Source: a virus. From it: a stretch of DNA of 21,808 bases. The DNA is taken from IMG/VR virus record IMGVR_UViG_3300045733_000028, positions 1-21,808 of that record, one strand, 5' to 3'. The translations under genes were made by a program, and so were the position numbers. Shown one piece after another: positions 9,764-18,700 of this stretch (the first letter of the stretch is position 1; each line of letters begins with the position of its first letter). The notes beneath the pieces are model-generated. The model made no database searches. It was not told the origin of the DNA and was given only the letters and a program-made list of their open reading frames with translations.

Positions 9764-12058
9764 CTATTGCTTATTTTTTACATAATCAAGATACACTTCA
9801 TCTAGTGCTCCAAACAATCCTTGTTTAGTTGCATATTCAAAAGGTTCCGGGTATCCTGGGACATTTAATATATATTTTATTCTACCTGTTCCACTAGTTA
9901 AATCTGTAGTTCTATTTACTCTAACTCCATTAAATGGCGCAAGTGTTTGATATCTATTAGAAAGTATGTTCTTTAAGCGTTGGTCATTATCATTAATTGT
10001 ATAGCCTTGTGCTCTATTAGATAGAGTTATATCTTTGTATATTACGTCTTTAAATTCTGGTCTTCCTGTTACCTGAGAGGCTCTATCCATAAAGTCTGGG
10101 CCCATCTTAGCTAAATTCATCCTAAGTGTTACGAAGTCTTTATCTGGAGAGTACAATGTAATGGAAGGATCTCCTTCTCTAGTAAAGTTATACTCTACTG
10201 TTGATTCACCACCAGCCATTCCAGTTTTACTAGTGGTATTAAATTTAGATGCAAAAGTTTTTAATCTATCTGGAGACCATTCTCCAGGATTACCATTTTT
10301 ATCTTCTACATCAAAGTGTTGCATATAATTTCCAAACCAATCAGTTGCTCTTTTAGCTTCTTCTGGTTTAGACCCATATGGGGGAGCATATATGTCTGAT
10401 ACAAATACATCTCCATCCTTTATTTTTTTATCTACTTGATTTTTAACTACCTGAAAACTATTTGGATTTGCACCAGTTTCATGATAGTTACCAGTTCCTT
10501 GATAATAATTCTCAAATTCATCAATAGTTTTTGCTACCTGCTTAGCTGTTTTACCAAATAGATTGGTTAATTGTGGTTCTGATAATGTACTATATTTATC
10601 AGAATTATTAGCTTTATATTCTTTTAATAGATTTACCGTTAATTTACGAGTTAAATCTGCCTTTGTGTTAGTGGTAGATTTATAATTATCTATTGCTGCA
10701 ATTGTTGCATTTGAAGAACCTTCAACTAATCCAGAAATAATAGCAGGAATAGTCATATTAGTATTACCAAATGTTGTGAACAAGTTCTTAAGGACAGGGT
10801 TTAGAGTCTTACTAACAACACCTGGGGTAAGAACTGCGTTAAACTTTTTATTGAAATCGGTTTCTGGTACTGGTTGAATCTTTCTTTCTAGTGAAGAAGT
10901 CTTTAACATGTAGTCTCTTATAGTATTAAAAACAACATCAGAGTTGCCTGGTGCTGTTTCAATTCCAGATAAACCATTATCAATAATATTTCTTCCTATT
11001 TTTAATATTTTAGCATTTTGAGGTACTGCCTCTACTTGAGTAAACACATCCCTTAGTTTATCCTGAACATATAGACCTGTTTGATATTGATTAGCTATTT
11101 CAGCTTTTTTCTCTTCTGGTATATTGGGATCATCTAACTGAGTTCCAAGTTTGTTTAATGACTCCTGTGAGAATGTTTTTACTGCACTAGATAGGTCAGT
11201 AACATTTGCTTGTTTAAAGAAAGAGTTTTGATAACCTTTGTTTCCAATTTTATCTAGATTGGAACCAGTCTTATCAGCATTTTTTATACTTTCTCTATAA
11301 CTCCAGTCTTGCACGTATGAAGGTTTTCTTTCACCTACAAGTTGAGACATTGCCACTGAATAAGCTCTATCTCTAATAGATAGATCATTAGGATCAAATC
11401 CTGATGCTTGTATATGCTGACTTAACCAATCCTGTCCTTTTTTACTACCTAAGAATTTATTAGCCTCATCTGAATTTCTATAACCTTCTTGAGTAGCTAT
11501 TTCTAGATAGCCATTAGGATCGCCATTCTCATCTCTGAGTTTCGTGATACTAGGTTGGTTACTGCTTATACTTGTAGCGTGTTCTTTAGCTACAGAAGCA
11601 ACTCTCATATCTAGATCATTTAAATTACCAGGTTTCCAATTATTAAGATTGTTGGCATCTTTTAATGTAACAGAAGATGGATCAAAGTTTTCATGATAAT
11701 TAACACCATGTTCTGCAATAAGTTTACTTCTTAAGTCTACAGCTTTAGCTTTATCATTAATAAATGACCACAGTGGATGAGCTTTATATTTTGTTGTTAA
11801 TGCAGCAAGTCTTTGTGCATATTGAGAATTAGCTCTATCAAAATTAAATTGTTTATCCAGACTATCAACTTCTTTTGAAAAACCAGTCATTAGACTATTC
11901 TTATCTGCCTCATCTGTTGGCGAAGCAGGAATACCTGCCATAGCCTCTGACATACCCTGCTCTTTAGCAGTATTGACATCGTAAGCCTGTTGATATTGAT
12001 TTAATGTATTCTGCAATACATTAGTGTCCGTTGGGACATACTGTGGTATATAAGCCAT
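9764..12058 (-). CDS. crAss-like virion cargo/ejection protein, 764 aa
   Basis: The 764-residue protein begins MAYIPQYVPTDTNVLQNTLN, an opening I recognise from a conserved crAss-like late gene next to the giant ORF. Residues 1-140 look helical, with a Gln/Asp/Lys-rich N-terminus and an FxxDxANSQYAQRLAAL-like helix near 73-90. The rest is soluble, polar and apparently helical, with no catalytic motif, signal peptide or clear membrane segment. The start is supported by AAGGA at 12064-12068, five bases upstream of the ATG, and by tight packing: the upstream gene's TAA is two bases before the ATG. It ends in TAG, 19 bases before the giant gene. In relatives, proteins at this position are packed inside the particle, so a cargo or ejection role is inferred. 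The biochemical function is unknown. Confidence 0.75.
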   Translation of the reverse strand: MAYIPQYVPTDTNVLQNTLNQYQQAYDVNTAKEQGMSEAMAGIPASPTDEADKNSLMTGFSKEVDSLDKQFNFDRANSQYAQRLAALTTKYKAHPLWSFINDKAKAVDLRSKLIAEHGVNYHENFDPSSVTLKDANNLNNWKPGNLNDLDMRVASVAKEHATSISSNQPSITKLRDENGDPNGYLEIATQEGYRNSDEANKFLGSKKGQDWLSQHIQASGFDPNDLSIRDRAYSVAMSQLVGERKPSYVQDWSYRESIKNADKTGSNLDKIGNKGYQNSFFKQANVTDLSSAVKTFSQESLNKLGTQLDDPNIPEEKKAEIANQYQTGLYVQDKLRDVFTQVEAVPQNAKILKIGRNIIDNGLSGIETAPGNSDVVFNTIRDYMLKTSSLERKIQPVPETDFNKKFNAVLTPGVVSKTLNPVLKNLFTTFGNTNMTIPAIISGLVEGSSNATIAAIDNYKSTTNTKADLTRKLTVNLLKEYKANNSDKYSTLSEPQLTNLFGKTAKQVAKTIDEFENYYQGTGNYHETGANPNSFQVVKNQVDKKIKDGDVFVSDIYAPPYGSKPEEAKRATDWFGNYMQHFDVEDKNGNPGEWSPDRLKTFASKFNTTSKTGMAGGESTVEYNFTREGDPSITLYSPDKDFVTLRMNLAKMGPDFMDRASQVTGRPEFKDVIYKDITLSNRAQGYTINDNDQRLKNILSNRYQTLAPFNGVRVNRTTDLTSGTGRIKYILNVPGYPEPFEYATKQGLFGALDEVYLDYVKNKQ

Positions 12059-12060
12059 AA

Positions 12061-13266
12061 TTATCCTTGATTAGATTGTCCGTATCTTGGTAATACTTTT
12101 GTAGTTCCTCCAGTCATAGAACGTACAAACTTCTGCCATGAGTTCTCTTGACCTGGAACATATTGATAAAGACCATAATCTTTACCCATCGTATTCATCA
12201 TACTAGCTTGATTGTATTGTGCCCTATAATCAGCCATTGCTCTAGGTATTGTTTCTCCTAGACTATTATATAAACCTAGTCTCTGTTGACCATACATTTC
12301 TCTACTACGAGCATTCTGCGTTGCTTCCTGCATCTTAATATTAGCATTAGTTTGACTAGTCTGATTAGATACTCCAGCATTCTGCACATCTTCATTTAGA
12401 TAAGACTGAGACATATTCTCTCCGAGGTTACGATTAACCTCTGTAACTCCAGCTACTTGATTAGCATAAGCGTTACTAGGGTTAGATGCATTCCTTGAGT
12501 TAGTTAATGCAATATTTGTAGCATTTCCTGCACTTCGCTGTAGTGCTTCTCTTTGTCTAGATAAGTTAAGGTATGTAGGTACGACTGATGGAAATTGTAC
12601 CCTATTTCTTTTTAAGTTTTGTTTAGCTGCTATAAGTGATCCTATATCCCCTAACGCTGAAGCACCTGCTGCTATAGCACTTGGAACTATACTAGCAGAC
12701 ATAGGTTGATATGAACCATTATTAGATGAATTACCATAGTTATTCATAGGGGCATTGGCTTGTTGTAAACCAGCTTGGCCCACGAAATTAAATGCCGCAT
12801 TCAAAGAACCATTAACTTCATCGGCAGGATTAAGATAATCATCTGGATTACCTCCACCATATGCGTAGTTTCTCATATGCCAAGGATCTCTCTTCATGAA
12901 TCTAGGATACATGAATTTACCACCCATCTTATAAGTATGCTTACTTGTATCCTCCCAACTATCCCATTCACCACCATGCTCCATTTGCTGTTGCCCAGAT
13001 TGCTGACCTTGCTGCTGCATCATCTGTTGTTCCATCTGAGGTTGTTCATCCTGTCCTTGTTCCTGTTCTTCTGGCTGTCCAGGTTGCTCCTGTTGTTCTT
13101 GCTCATTACCCATACCATTAGCATTACGAAACTCTTCTTGCTGATCTTTTAGTTTTGCAAGTTCTGCTAACATATCTTTTCTTTCTATGCTGTCCCATTC
13201 AAAACGAGGAAAACGTTTTTTTATTTCCCTAACTTGGTCAGCATAACTTTTAATCTTTTTTTTCAT
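12061..13266 (-). CDS. crAss-like Gln-rich virion cargo protein, 401 aa
   Basis: Residues 1-47 form a highly charged helix (MKKKIKSYADQVREIKKRF...). Residues 54-96 are low complexity, with 20 Gln and 9 Glu in 43 positions. Next come an aromatic/Gly segment with KMGGKFMYPRF (113-123) and RNYAYGGG (132-139), an Ala/Gly-rich stretch at about 190-213 that may touch membrane, and an Asn/Gln/Ala-rich helical C-terminal half. No enzyme motif is seen. Its place between the 546-aa and 764-aa cargo genes, and the GG-type motifs it shares with the 546-aa protein, suggest an internal virion protein; this is inference from crAss-like gene order. The first 17 bases overlap the 3' end of the homing endonuclease gene, and the start has no visible Shine-Dalgarno. 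The N-terminus looks complete, so the insertion does not seem to have broken the gene. Confidence 0.72.
   Translation of the reverse strand: MKKKIKSYADQVREIKKRFPRFEWDSIERKDMLAELAKLKDQQEEFRNANGMGNEQEQQEQPGQPEEQEQGQDEQPQMEQQMMQQQGQQSGQQQMEHGGEWDSWEDTSKHTYKMGGKFMYPRFMKRDPWHMRNYAYGGGNPDDYLNPADEVNGSLNAAFNFVGQAGLQQANAPMNNYGNSSNNGSYQPMSASIVPSAIAAGASALGDIGSLIAAKQNLKRNRVQFPSVVPTYLNLSRQREALQRSAGNATNIALTNSRNASNPSNAYANQVAGVTEVNRNLGENMSQSYLNEDVQNAGVSNQTSQTNANIKMQEATQNARSREMYGQQRLGLYNSLGETIPRAMADYRAQYNQASMMNTMGKDYGLYQYVPGQENSWQKFVRSMTGGTTKVLPRYGQSNQG
12064..12068 (-). promoter_or_regulatory. Ribosome binding site of the 764-aa cargo gene
   Basis: AAGGA on the minus strand lies five bases before the ATG at 12058, inside the last codons of the upstream 401-aa gene. 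It supports this start and suggests translational coupling across the two-base intergenic gap. Confidence 0.5.
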
Positions 13267-14050
13267 CTTTTATTATTGTTAAAAAAGTATGGGAATCGAA
13301 TGGTAATTTTTTAGACCATGCCCGCAAACCTCTTTCTACTTTATATTGTTTTTTAGCACTTTCTAAATAATCAAGTATTAAATATTCTTTTTGTTTAAAT
13401 CCATTTTCTTTTAAATATTTAACCAAGGTGCCTTTATCTAAACCATATTCTTTTGCTAACACGGTTAATGATTCTTTACCAAGTAAATTTCGATAATATA
13501 TTTCAGTCAACGGTAAATCTTTTTTTCTTCTTAAAGTTTCAATCCCATTTCTATAAAAGGTAGTCTTTATTTTAGAAATACTAACATTAAAAATTTTTGC
13601 AATTTCTTCTGTGCTAACTCCTTCGTTATGTAATTTTATTGCCTTTATTATATCAATTTCTTTAAACAAAACATGAGTGGGCCCAGCAATAGATATATCT
13701 GTTTCTTTAGAAATATTAAAAGTATTTTTAAACCCATAATAATCTATCCAATATTTTTCTCTTTTTCTACAATCTTCTGGATTAATAACTATTTCTAAAA
13801 TAGAAAAACTTAAACTCTCTATCCCATATTTATTAACATGATTCTGAAGATGGGCACAATGATGATTATTTTTCCTTAAGTCTCCTAAATGTTCGCTCCA
13901 TCTTCCTATGAATCCAGTTTTACACGTAGTGCTGCCAATATATTTTTTATCATTAATCTTATTACCAACACTATATACCCCAATTAAAGACAATCTATCT
14001 ATATCATCAGAAGTTAAATTATATACTATTGATCTTTTTTTAATTTTCAT
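13250..14050 (-). CDS. Free-standing GIY-YIG homing endonuclease, 266 aa
   Basis: The N-terminal GIY-YIG nuclease domain (about residues 23-110) has GVY at 24-26, YIGS at 37-40, the conserved Arg 50 (GRW), a HLQNHVNKYGIESLSFSILE-type core at 67-86 and the metal-binding Glu 98 in REKYWIDYY. All key positions are present, so it is probably active. The C-terminal half holds two helix-turn-helix-like segments (about 132-170, EGVSTEEIAKIFNVS; about 182-218, LTVLAKEYGLDKGTLVKYL), suited to DNA recognition. The ATG overlaps the upstream gene's TGA (ATGA), and the 3' end overlaps the next gene by 17 bases. Sampled 60-base lines inside it are about 22-23% G+C, against 37-38% in sampled lines of its neighbours, which suggests foreign origin. 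Such genes cut homing-free alleles and spread by repair; the target is probably near the insertion junction. It is not a virion component. Confidence 0.92.
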   Translation of the reverse strand: MKIKKRSIVYNLTSDDIDRLSLIGVYSVGNKINDKKYIGSTTCKTGFIGRWSEHLGDLRKNNHHCAHLQNHVNKYGIESLSFSILEIVINPEDCRKREKYWIDYYGFKNTFNISKETDISIAGPTHVLFKEIDIIKAIKLHNEGVSTEEIAKIFNVSISKIKTTFYRNGIETLRRKKDLPLTEIYYRNLLGKESLTVLAKEYGLDKGTLVKYLKENGFKQKEYLILDYLESAKKQYKVERGLRAWSKKLPFDSHTFLTIIKDEKKD

Positions 14051-15687
14051 TTTTTCTTATCTTCTATAAACGGTAATCTATTTGAGAATATATATGACGA
14101 ACCATCCTCAAAATCTACTCTCTCTTCTCCCTCCTCAACCCTAGCACCTTTACCTACAGGTATACCACCGTATTTGTTTTCCTGATGAGAACCCCCTCCA
14201 GTGTAACTTGTAAGCATATTTTTATCTACTTTAAGACTATTCATAAATGGGCCACCATCTGCATAGTTACCGCCATAACGTTTTTGATATTCACCTTTTC
14301 CTTCAAACTTTCCAGGGCCTATTATATTTCCATGTCCATCTACAGGATAACTACTCCCTGACCAACCACCACTGTCTGGTGCTGGTACTATAGGAGGAGG
14401 CGTATTACCCATTGGATTAGTCATAGGATCGTTAGGAGCAAAATATTTATTACCATACTGATTGGCTGTATTACCATTGAGATAACCTTTCCAACCTCTA
14501 GTTTGCACTGAATCTATCATCTGTTGAGCACCAGCAGTTTTAGTCCATGCTGCTCTATTGAATAAATCAGCAGCATTTATATCTGTCATAGGATGATAAC
14601 CTGGTATGGATACTGGAACATCTCCTGGCCCCCCATTAGCATAATACATTGGAATGTATCTAGGATCTACTTTAACCATACCACCATTCTTATAACCCTT
14701 GAGATAACCACTTGGGCCATCATCATGCTTATAACTATATTTATCTAAGTTGTGTACATTTTCATTCTGATAGAGATCACCACCCCATTTCTTAGGATTG
14801 CCTCCCCCTGCGATAAAGCCGAAATACTTTTTCTGTTTATCAGTAAGTTGTTTACCATGAGCAGTACCATCTCTAAGCATTTCTTTTGCTTTGTTTTTAC
14901 TTAACTTTCCACCTTTAGTCATCTGTAACTGAGGCATTTTATTCAATTCATCAGATGCTCCTACCTGTTGTAATTTCTTATAATAATCAGGAGGATTACC
15001 CTTATTAAGTTTTATACTATCTTTTATATGATCTGCAGCAATACGTTGTGCTAATTTAGTATTACCTGTATGCTCATATTCAACTTTTTCACCAGCCTTC
15101 ATTTCTTCTGGGTAAAGTTTAATAAAATTCTTTGCTTCTTTTAATGTAGAGTTACCTTCTGGTAGATGACCACCACTAGCCATATTTTGATTATATGAGT
15201 TTAATCTACCCATAGCAGTATTGACATTTGCCTTATTTTGATTAAGTCCTGCTTCTTTATTTTCTAAGTCTTGCTGAGCAGCATCTTTACCAAATCCACC
15301 TGCACCGCTTGCCATCATCCCTGCTCCTATTGGTGCTCCAACACCTGTTGCTATTAAAGCAGCACCCCCAATAGTCTGTGCTATATTACCTACATTTCTA
15401 CCAAGCCATGAACCAAACCCATAGTCATTATAATAATTACCAGGATAGTATCCACCGAAAGCTTGATCTGTAGGGTAGTACATTTCTTCTGTATCATCCC
15501 ATGAAGGTATGTATCCACCTTCAGCCTTATGTTTCCAGTGTGAAGCATTCTGAGCAAATATTGCTCTCTTCCTGGTAGTTGGATTACTTGAATGAGTAAG
15601 TTCTGCTGTTGTTTTTCCAGTAGCCTTCTTTGTAGCGTTGAACTTTCCTTTGTTCTTTGGGTTTATATGAATACCAGATTTTGACAT
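14047..15687 (-). CDS. crAss-like mosaic virion (cargo) protein, 546 aa
   Basis: The protein is a string of short modules I recognise from Bacteroidota phage structural genes. Residues 5-53 (GIHINPKNKGKFNATKKATG, then RKRAIFAQNASHWKH) are a common N-terminal module. Residues 101-131 are Gly/Ala-rich and hydrophobic, possibly membrane-active. Residues 195-241 (VEYEHTGNTKLAQRIAADHI...YYKKL) resemble the DUF5661-type helical module. Residues 267-296 carry MLRDGTAHGKQLTDKQKKYF followed by GFIAGG. The middle is Gly/Pro/Tyr-rich. The C-terminus has TGGGSHQENKYGGIP (496-510), VEEGEERVDF and YIFSNRL (532-538), a recurrent ending. No catalytic motif is seen. It is the first gene after the only promoter-like gap, and its TGA overlaps the start of the homing endonuclease. 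The C-terminal module is intact, so the insertion did not truncate it. A role as packaged cargo or in assembly is inferred. Confidence 0.78.
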   Translation of the reverse strand: MSKSGIHINPKNKGKFNATKKATGKTTAELTHSSNPTTRKRAIFAQNASHWKHKAEGGYIPSWDDTEEMYYPTDQAFGGYYPGNYYNDYGFGSWLGRNVGNIAQTIGGAALIATGVGAPIGAGMMASGAGGFGKDAAQQDLENKEAGLNQNKANVNTAMGRLNSYNQNMASGGHLPEGNSTLKEAKNFIKLYPEEMKAGEKVEYEHTGNTKLAQRIAADHIKDSIKLNKGNPPDYYKKLQQVGASDELNKMPQLQMTKGGKLSKNKAKEMLRDGTAHGKQLTDKQKKYFGFIAGGGNPKKWGGDLYQNENVHNLDKYSYKHDDGPSGYLKGYKNGGMVKVDPRYIPMYYANGGPGDVPVSIPGYHPMTDINAADLFNRAAWTKTAGAQQMIDSVQTRGWKGYLNGNTANQYGNKYFAPNDPMTNPMGNTPPPIVPAPDSGGWSGSSYPVDGHGNIIGPGKFEGKGEYQKRYGGNYADGGPFMNSLKVDKNMLTSYTGGGSHQENKYGGIPVGKGARVEEGEERVDFEDGSSYIFSNRLPFIEDKKK

Positions 15688-15704
15688 GGTTATATAATAG
15701 GTTA

Positions 15705-15736
15705 CAAATATACGTAATTAAAACGACATCTCCAAA
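15705..15736 (-). promoter_or_regulatory. Bacteroidota-type promoter for the cargo genes
   Basis: On the minus strand, TTTG (15733-15736) is followed after exactly 20 bases by TATATTTG (15705-15712), matching the known Bacteroidota -33/-7 form TTTG-N(about 20)-TAnnTTTG. The 546-aa gene starts about 18 bases downstream, so the leader would be very short and has no Shine-Dalgarno. It sits in the longest non-coding gap of the window. Use by the host sigma factor is inferred. Confidence 0.6.
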
Positions 15737-15746
15737 TAAAACGACA
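15719..15746 (-). repeat. Tandem 10-base direct repeat overlapping the promoter
   Basis: TGTCGTTTTA occurs twice on the minus strand (15737-15746 and 15719-15728), 18 bases apart start to start, one copy just upstream of and one between the -33 and -7 boxes. Extended by three bases, the match is 12 of 13. The position is typical of an operator or an activator or polymerase recognition site; which one is unknown. Confidence 0.6.
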
Positions 15747-15762
15747 ACTTTTTTTGCTCTTT

Positions 15763-15788
15763 ATATACTTTACTTATACAGAGTATAT
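15763..15788. repeat. AT-rich inverted repeat after the muzzle gene
   Basis: ATATACT (15763-15769) and AGTATAT (15782-15788) form a perfect 7-base stem around a 12-base loop, just past the muzzle gene's TAA. The stem is nearly all A/T and no T-run follows on the minus strand, so it is a weak candidate for a 3' end or processing structure rather than a clear terminator. Confidence 0.3.
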
Positions 15789-15790
15789 GA

Positions 15791-18700
15791 TTAATTCTTA
15801 ACAGGTCTAAAAAATGTTGTAATGTCATGTAAGACAACTCTCTTATTAGAAGCATCATTATCTTTAGATAACTTTATTTTACAATATGTATCAGTTAGTC
15901 TATATACATCAGAAGATAGATCATCTGGTATTAACCAAACTCTCCATTGTCTTGCTATAGTTTTCTCAGTATCTGTAACCGTTGGTTCTCCTCCAAAGTT
16001 TAAAGCCTTAGTTATAGATTGATAATTTGTGTTTGCCGTAAGAGAATCAAACTGTTCAGTCTCATAAAAGATATTTAAACCATCTTTAACATCTACTCTT
16101 AAATCAACAACATCAAATCTACAAACAAGATTACTACTGGGGTTTATAATTATAGTAATATCTGAAGCAGTATATGTTTCATAAAATTCACCAACGTCTC
16201 CTTCGTTGTGATGATATCCAAATTCTGAAGTCATTGAATAAAGTTGATCATTTAAACTAAACATTAAATCAGGAATAAAAGAATACTTTCCAATAAATAC
16301 TCCCATGTATTCATTTAATACTGAAGTACTCTCTTGTGAACCATCGCTAATATAAAATAATACTTCTTTATAGATAGGATCAAACCCTGATTTAACTGTA
16401 GTTATTGCACCAAAAGATTTAAGATAACTTCTATATCCTTTTATCTCACTTATAGGAACTGCACCTTCTCCAGTAAATCCATATATAATTTTGTTTCGTC
16501 TATCAAGATAATAAAAAGATTTATCTGATAATACCATATCGAAGTAATTCTGGAATCCAGATGTAGTTGTTAGATAATCATATCTCTCAAGTACACCACC
16601 TGTACCAAGTACTAATTCCCTTTGACTATTATCCTGTATCATAGATCTTTCCTGAACAGATACTTGTGCTATACCTTTATCTTGACCAGCAAATAAACTA
16701 TTGTTTATAGTAAAGATATTTCTAATTGGGCCATACTTAGGGTCAAGCCATATAGTATTGTTTGTAAATACATTAGTCCAATTATCAAAGTATTCATTAT
16801 TTATTTTAGCACCTGTAGATATAATCTCAGTATCTATGCCCTCTATATTATTAGAATCAAATATTTTATTCTGTATAAGTTCAGCATTACCAACTTGTGA
16901 GAAGATAGCATTTTGTCTATACAGATCTCCTATCTCTACCGGATATCTTGTTGGAAATGAAGTTACTCCATCAATGACCTTTTCATTTAACCCATAGAAA
17001 CAACCAGCATTAAAATAAGGTATTATGTATTTCTGTATAGGATCAAGTCTATGAAATAGATCTATAGTAGTTTCAGTTGCAACATTTATAACCGTTTGAA
17101 ATCTGTATATTGCTCCATCAAAATACATTCCTTTTAAACAAGTATAAAACTGAATAAATGTATCCCCATAATAACAGGTTACATTAGTTGTTCCTTTTGG
17201 AATATATGATGAATAGGGTACTACCTGATTATAACTTCTGGCTTCATATGTTATACCACCATATCTAGAAACATGAACGTCTCTCATGTGAGCAGCAAGA
17301 ACATATCCTGTAGTTGCAGCATTTAATGTTAGATCAGCATCTAATTGCATTAAAAGGGTTGTACCTGTCTTTGAATAGTACACATGCCCCCCAGCAGTAT
17401 GATTTAATTCATGTAGATAATTTCTACTAAATATCTGTGAGTAGGTATGGTTTATAGGATCAGAATCACTATAGGTTATTAAATCATCTATGCTATAAAC
17501 TAAAGTGTCTGTAGCATTAGGAACTTTTATTTCCTTAGTCTTCATCCAATATAATTTCTGATCTGCTTCAGGAGTATCTTTAACATCGTCGTACCCATAT
17601 CTACCTTCTACACGGATCACATCTCCAGATATACGTTTAACATCTTTATTGAATGTTATTTCAGGAGCTATGAATTCTATAACCCTAGGTTCAGTTGTTG
17701 CTAAACCTAAGTCTTCTGCTCTTGTAAATACATATGGGGTTGTGTCACTTGTAGCAGTTCTAAGGTTTGTTGCGTCATCATATGCTGCAGATATAAGACC
17801 TCTCATTATGATACTCTTATCTGCATTCTTTCTTTCACATCTAAATATTTGCCATCCTAATAAAGCAGGATCAGATGGAACATTATATATTGTTATTTTT
17901 GGATATAAATAATTAGCATATATTTGTGTACTTAAAGTCATAAAAGCACTCTCTGGCACAGACGGCATCCTAAGATCTGATATCCACTGGGGATTACTAA
18001 ATTGCATCTTAGTGTTATAGAAAACTATATAGTTTCTATATACCTCATTACGCATAGATGATCTCTTAAATGTTTCTGCTGCGGTAGAACTAAATGGAGA
18101 ATTAACATGAGTTCGTCTTATTTCCGTATTAGTGTCTATCATTAACGAATCAGTAACAAACTCTATTTCTATGTTTTTTCCACTTGCTCCAAGAGTTGAT
18201 CCATTATATTGATATTTGTATTCATATGTTGGATCATCATCATTATTAATATCGTTGAATGTATTTATAGCATCGTGATCATAAGCAGTTTGAAACGCAG
18301 TCCATCCTGCAGCATCCCACTGTGCTATAGTATTACCAGCAGGTTGTGTTATCGTTATTGGTGCTTCAGTATTATCCGTGAGTATAGAAGATACTGTAGA
18401 TGTTGTATAATTATATGTAAATTGAAAACTATATAATGTAATATCGTCAAAACTTATAAAGTTTGTAAAAAAAGTACCAGGGCTTTTTGTTAGGTTGAAA
18501 CTTAAATTCCCACCAGCAAAAGAAATAGCACCTATAGTAGTGTCTAATGTAGTACCAGAAAATGCAGGATGGGCAGAAACGTTATCAGTATAATGACCAC
18601 CTACTATAGAAAAACCACCAGCTATAGTAGAAGCAACAGCAGTGACTGCAGTTACAGTTCTTCCAGCAGGTATATAATTTGTCTGAAAACTTGTTATGTT

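Noticed and set aside
12775-13152. Plus-strand ORF of 125 codons encoding a Leu/His-rich, apparently membrane-like peptide.
   Set aside because: It is the antisense of the Gln/Glu-rich tract of the 401-aa gene; the Leu richness is produced by reversing CAG/CAA-type codons.
13250-14050. The endonuclease as part of a group I intron or intein.
   Set aside because: It overlaps both flanking genes directly, leaving no room for intron sequence, and both neighbours look complete with their own start and stop.
15747-15790. Rho-independent terminator after the muzzle gene.
   Set aside because: The inverted repeat is nearly all A/T and is followed on the minus strand by an A-run, not a T-run.
15822-18436. 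Plus-strand ORFs opposite the muzzle gene (66-98 codons).
   Set aside because: They are shadows of a clearly conserved minus-strand gene, with no promoter or ribosome site of their own.
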